Positions 50,979 through 51,489 of a DNA stretch of 51,489 bases are shown here, one piece after another. The DNA is taken from the NCBI GenBank assembly GCA_029777335.1, contig JAKOSN010000157.1:1-51489 (forward strand), written 5' to 3'. Each line of letters starts with the position of its first letter. Position 1 is the first letter of the stretch. The position numbers were made by a program, and so were the translations under genes. Source of the DNA: Planctomycetota bacterium (GTDB taxonomy: Bacteria; Planctomycetota; Planctomycetia; Gemmatales; Gemmataceae). Below the pieces are notes generated by a model. The model did not search any database. It was given only the letters and a program-made list of their open reading frames with translations, and was not told the origin of the DNA.

Positions 50979-51489
50979 ATGAACCCACTCCCACGGCACT
51001 CTCTCTCATTTCGCTGCACACCTGCCCCGCTGGGCGGAGTTGTGGGCGTGCTCCTGTGGGTGATGGTGTCGGCGGGGTTTCTCCATGGTGCGGAGCCGGC
51101 GAAAAAGAAGGTTGTCATCGATGCCACCACCTTGCATCACAAGGTTCTGTGCGGTTACCAGGGGTGGTTTCGCTGTCCGGGCGATCCGGCAAACGAGGGT
51201 TGGAGACACTGGAGTCGCAATGGCAGAAGGATCGCTCCCGAGACGCTCACCTTTGAGATGTGGCCCGATCTGAGCGAGTATTCCGCCGAGGAGAAGTTTG
51301 CCGCCCCTGGCTTTACCTACCCAGATGGCAAGCCGGCGCACCTCTTCAGTTCCGCACACTCCAAATCGGTGGAACGGCACTTTCAGTGGATGGAGCACTA
51401 CGGCATTGATGGTGTCTTTGTGCAACGGTTCCTGGTGAGTCTCGCCGATCCGTCGTCGGATCTGGTGCTCAAACACGTCCGCTCGTCCG
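50979..51489 (+). CDS. GH71/99-like glycoside hydrolase, 3' truncated
   Basis: The first 170 residues of a secreted protein; the frame stays open to the window end. A signal-like segment (VVGVLLWVMVSAGFLHGAEP) follows a short basic start. Next comes VLCGYQGWFRCPGDPANEG, then WRHWSR, and later HFQWMEHYGIDGVFVQRFL, patterns of GH71/GH99-like enzymes that cleave alpha-linked mannan or glucan. Catalytic residues lie beyond the end. ATG 50979 follows a TCCTCC-rich leader and AAAGG. Confidence 0.75.
   Translation, partial: MNPLPRHSLSFRCTPAPLGGVVGVLLWVMVSAGFLHGAEPAKKKVVIDATTLHHKVLCGYQGWFRCPGDPANEGWRHWSRNGRRIAPETLTFEMWPDLSEYSAEEKFAAPGFTYPDGKPAHLFSSAHSKSVERHFQWMEHYGIDGVFVQRFLVSLADPSSDLVLKHVRSS

Overview
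The window is a GC-rich bacterial chromosome segment, most likely from a planctomycete (Planctomycetota, possibly Gemmatales or Isosphaerales; inference). Reasons: a Ser/Thr kinase fused to WD40 repeats, a free WD40 protein, a 1640-residue TPR-CHAT protein, a PP2C phosphatase with its own membrane anchor, an ECF sigma factor beside a zinc-ribbon membrane protein, and a GH71/99-like secreted hydrolase. No rRNA, tRNA or CRISPR array was seen.

Layout. 1-8331 holds housekeeping and signalling genes: truncated acyl desaturase, AlkA-like glycosylase, PP2C phosphatase, PEGA-like lipoprotein, zinc-ribbon membrane protein, ECF sigma factor, HemW and an SDR oxidoreductase. 8520-17783 is a block of 11 co-directional phage genes: HK97 prohead protease, HK97 capsid, connector, a duplicated tail domain, a collar tail fibre, ASCH, ParB-like, an ABC-ATPase/GNAT fusion, a terminase-small-like protein and two Cys-rich proteins. 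It has no portal, large terminase, tape measure or integrase. 17797-20601 is a nitrogen module on the minus strand: a near-perfect sigma-54 promoter, amt, a structured intercistronic dyad, glnB and a strong terminator. Its PII lacks both T-loop tyrosines.

20835-24798 carries a secreted WD40 protein and a membrane HEAT-like protein. 24998-29139 is a plus-strand run of a degenerate HAD protein, a FabZ-like dehydratase, TrmB, glutamine synthetase I and a small membrane protein. 29151-33052 is a tightly coupled minus-strand operon: WD40 kinase, nth, pepT. 33471-38393 is the TPR-CHAT giant, with a Cys but no His at the usual catalytic position. 38677-41997 is an iron(II) uptake operon (feoA, feoA, feoB and a small Cys-rich membrane protein) behind a sigma-70-like promoter overlapped by a Fur-like palindrome. 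42102-43831 is an MFS transporter whose leader carries an intrinsic terminator, and which ends in a second terminator. The rest holds an esterase, a short adenylate kinase, a 774-residue zinc-finger membrane protein, a GNAT, an ABC-F protein, a standalone M41-like peptidase domain and the start of a GH71/99-like enzyme.

The most unusual feature is the phage block: a possible DNA-modification cassette (Mom-like acyltransferase fused to an ABC ATPase, a ParB-like protein, an ASCH protein and a Com-like zinc protein) next to a capsid module lacking packaging genes. Next are the non-uridylylatable PII behind a sigma-54 promoter, and the MFS leader attenuator. All assignments come from reading motifs; no database search was possible.
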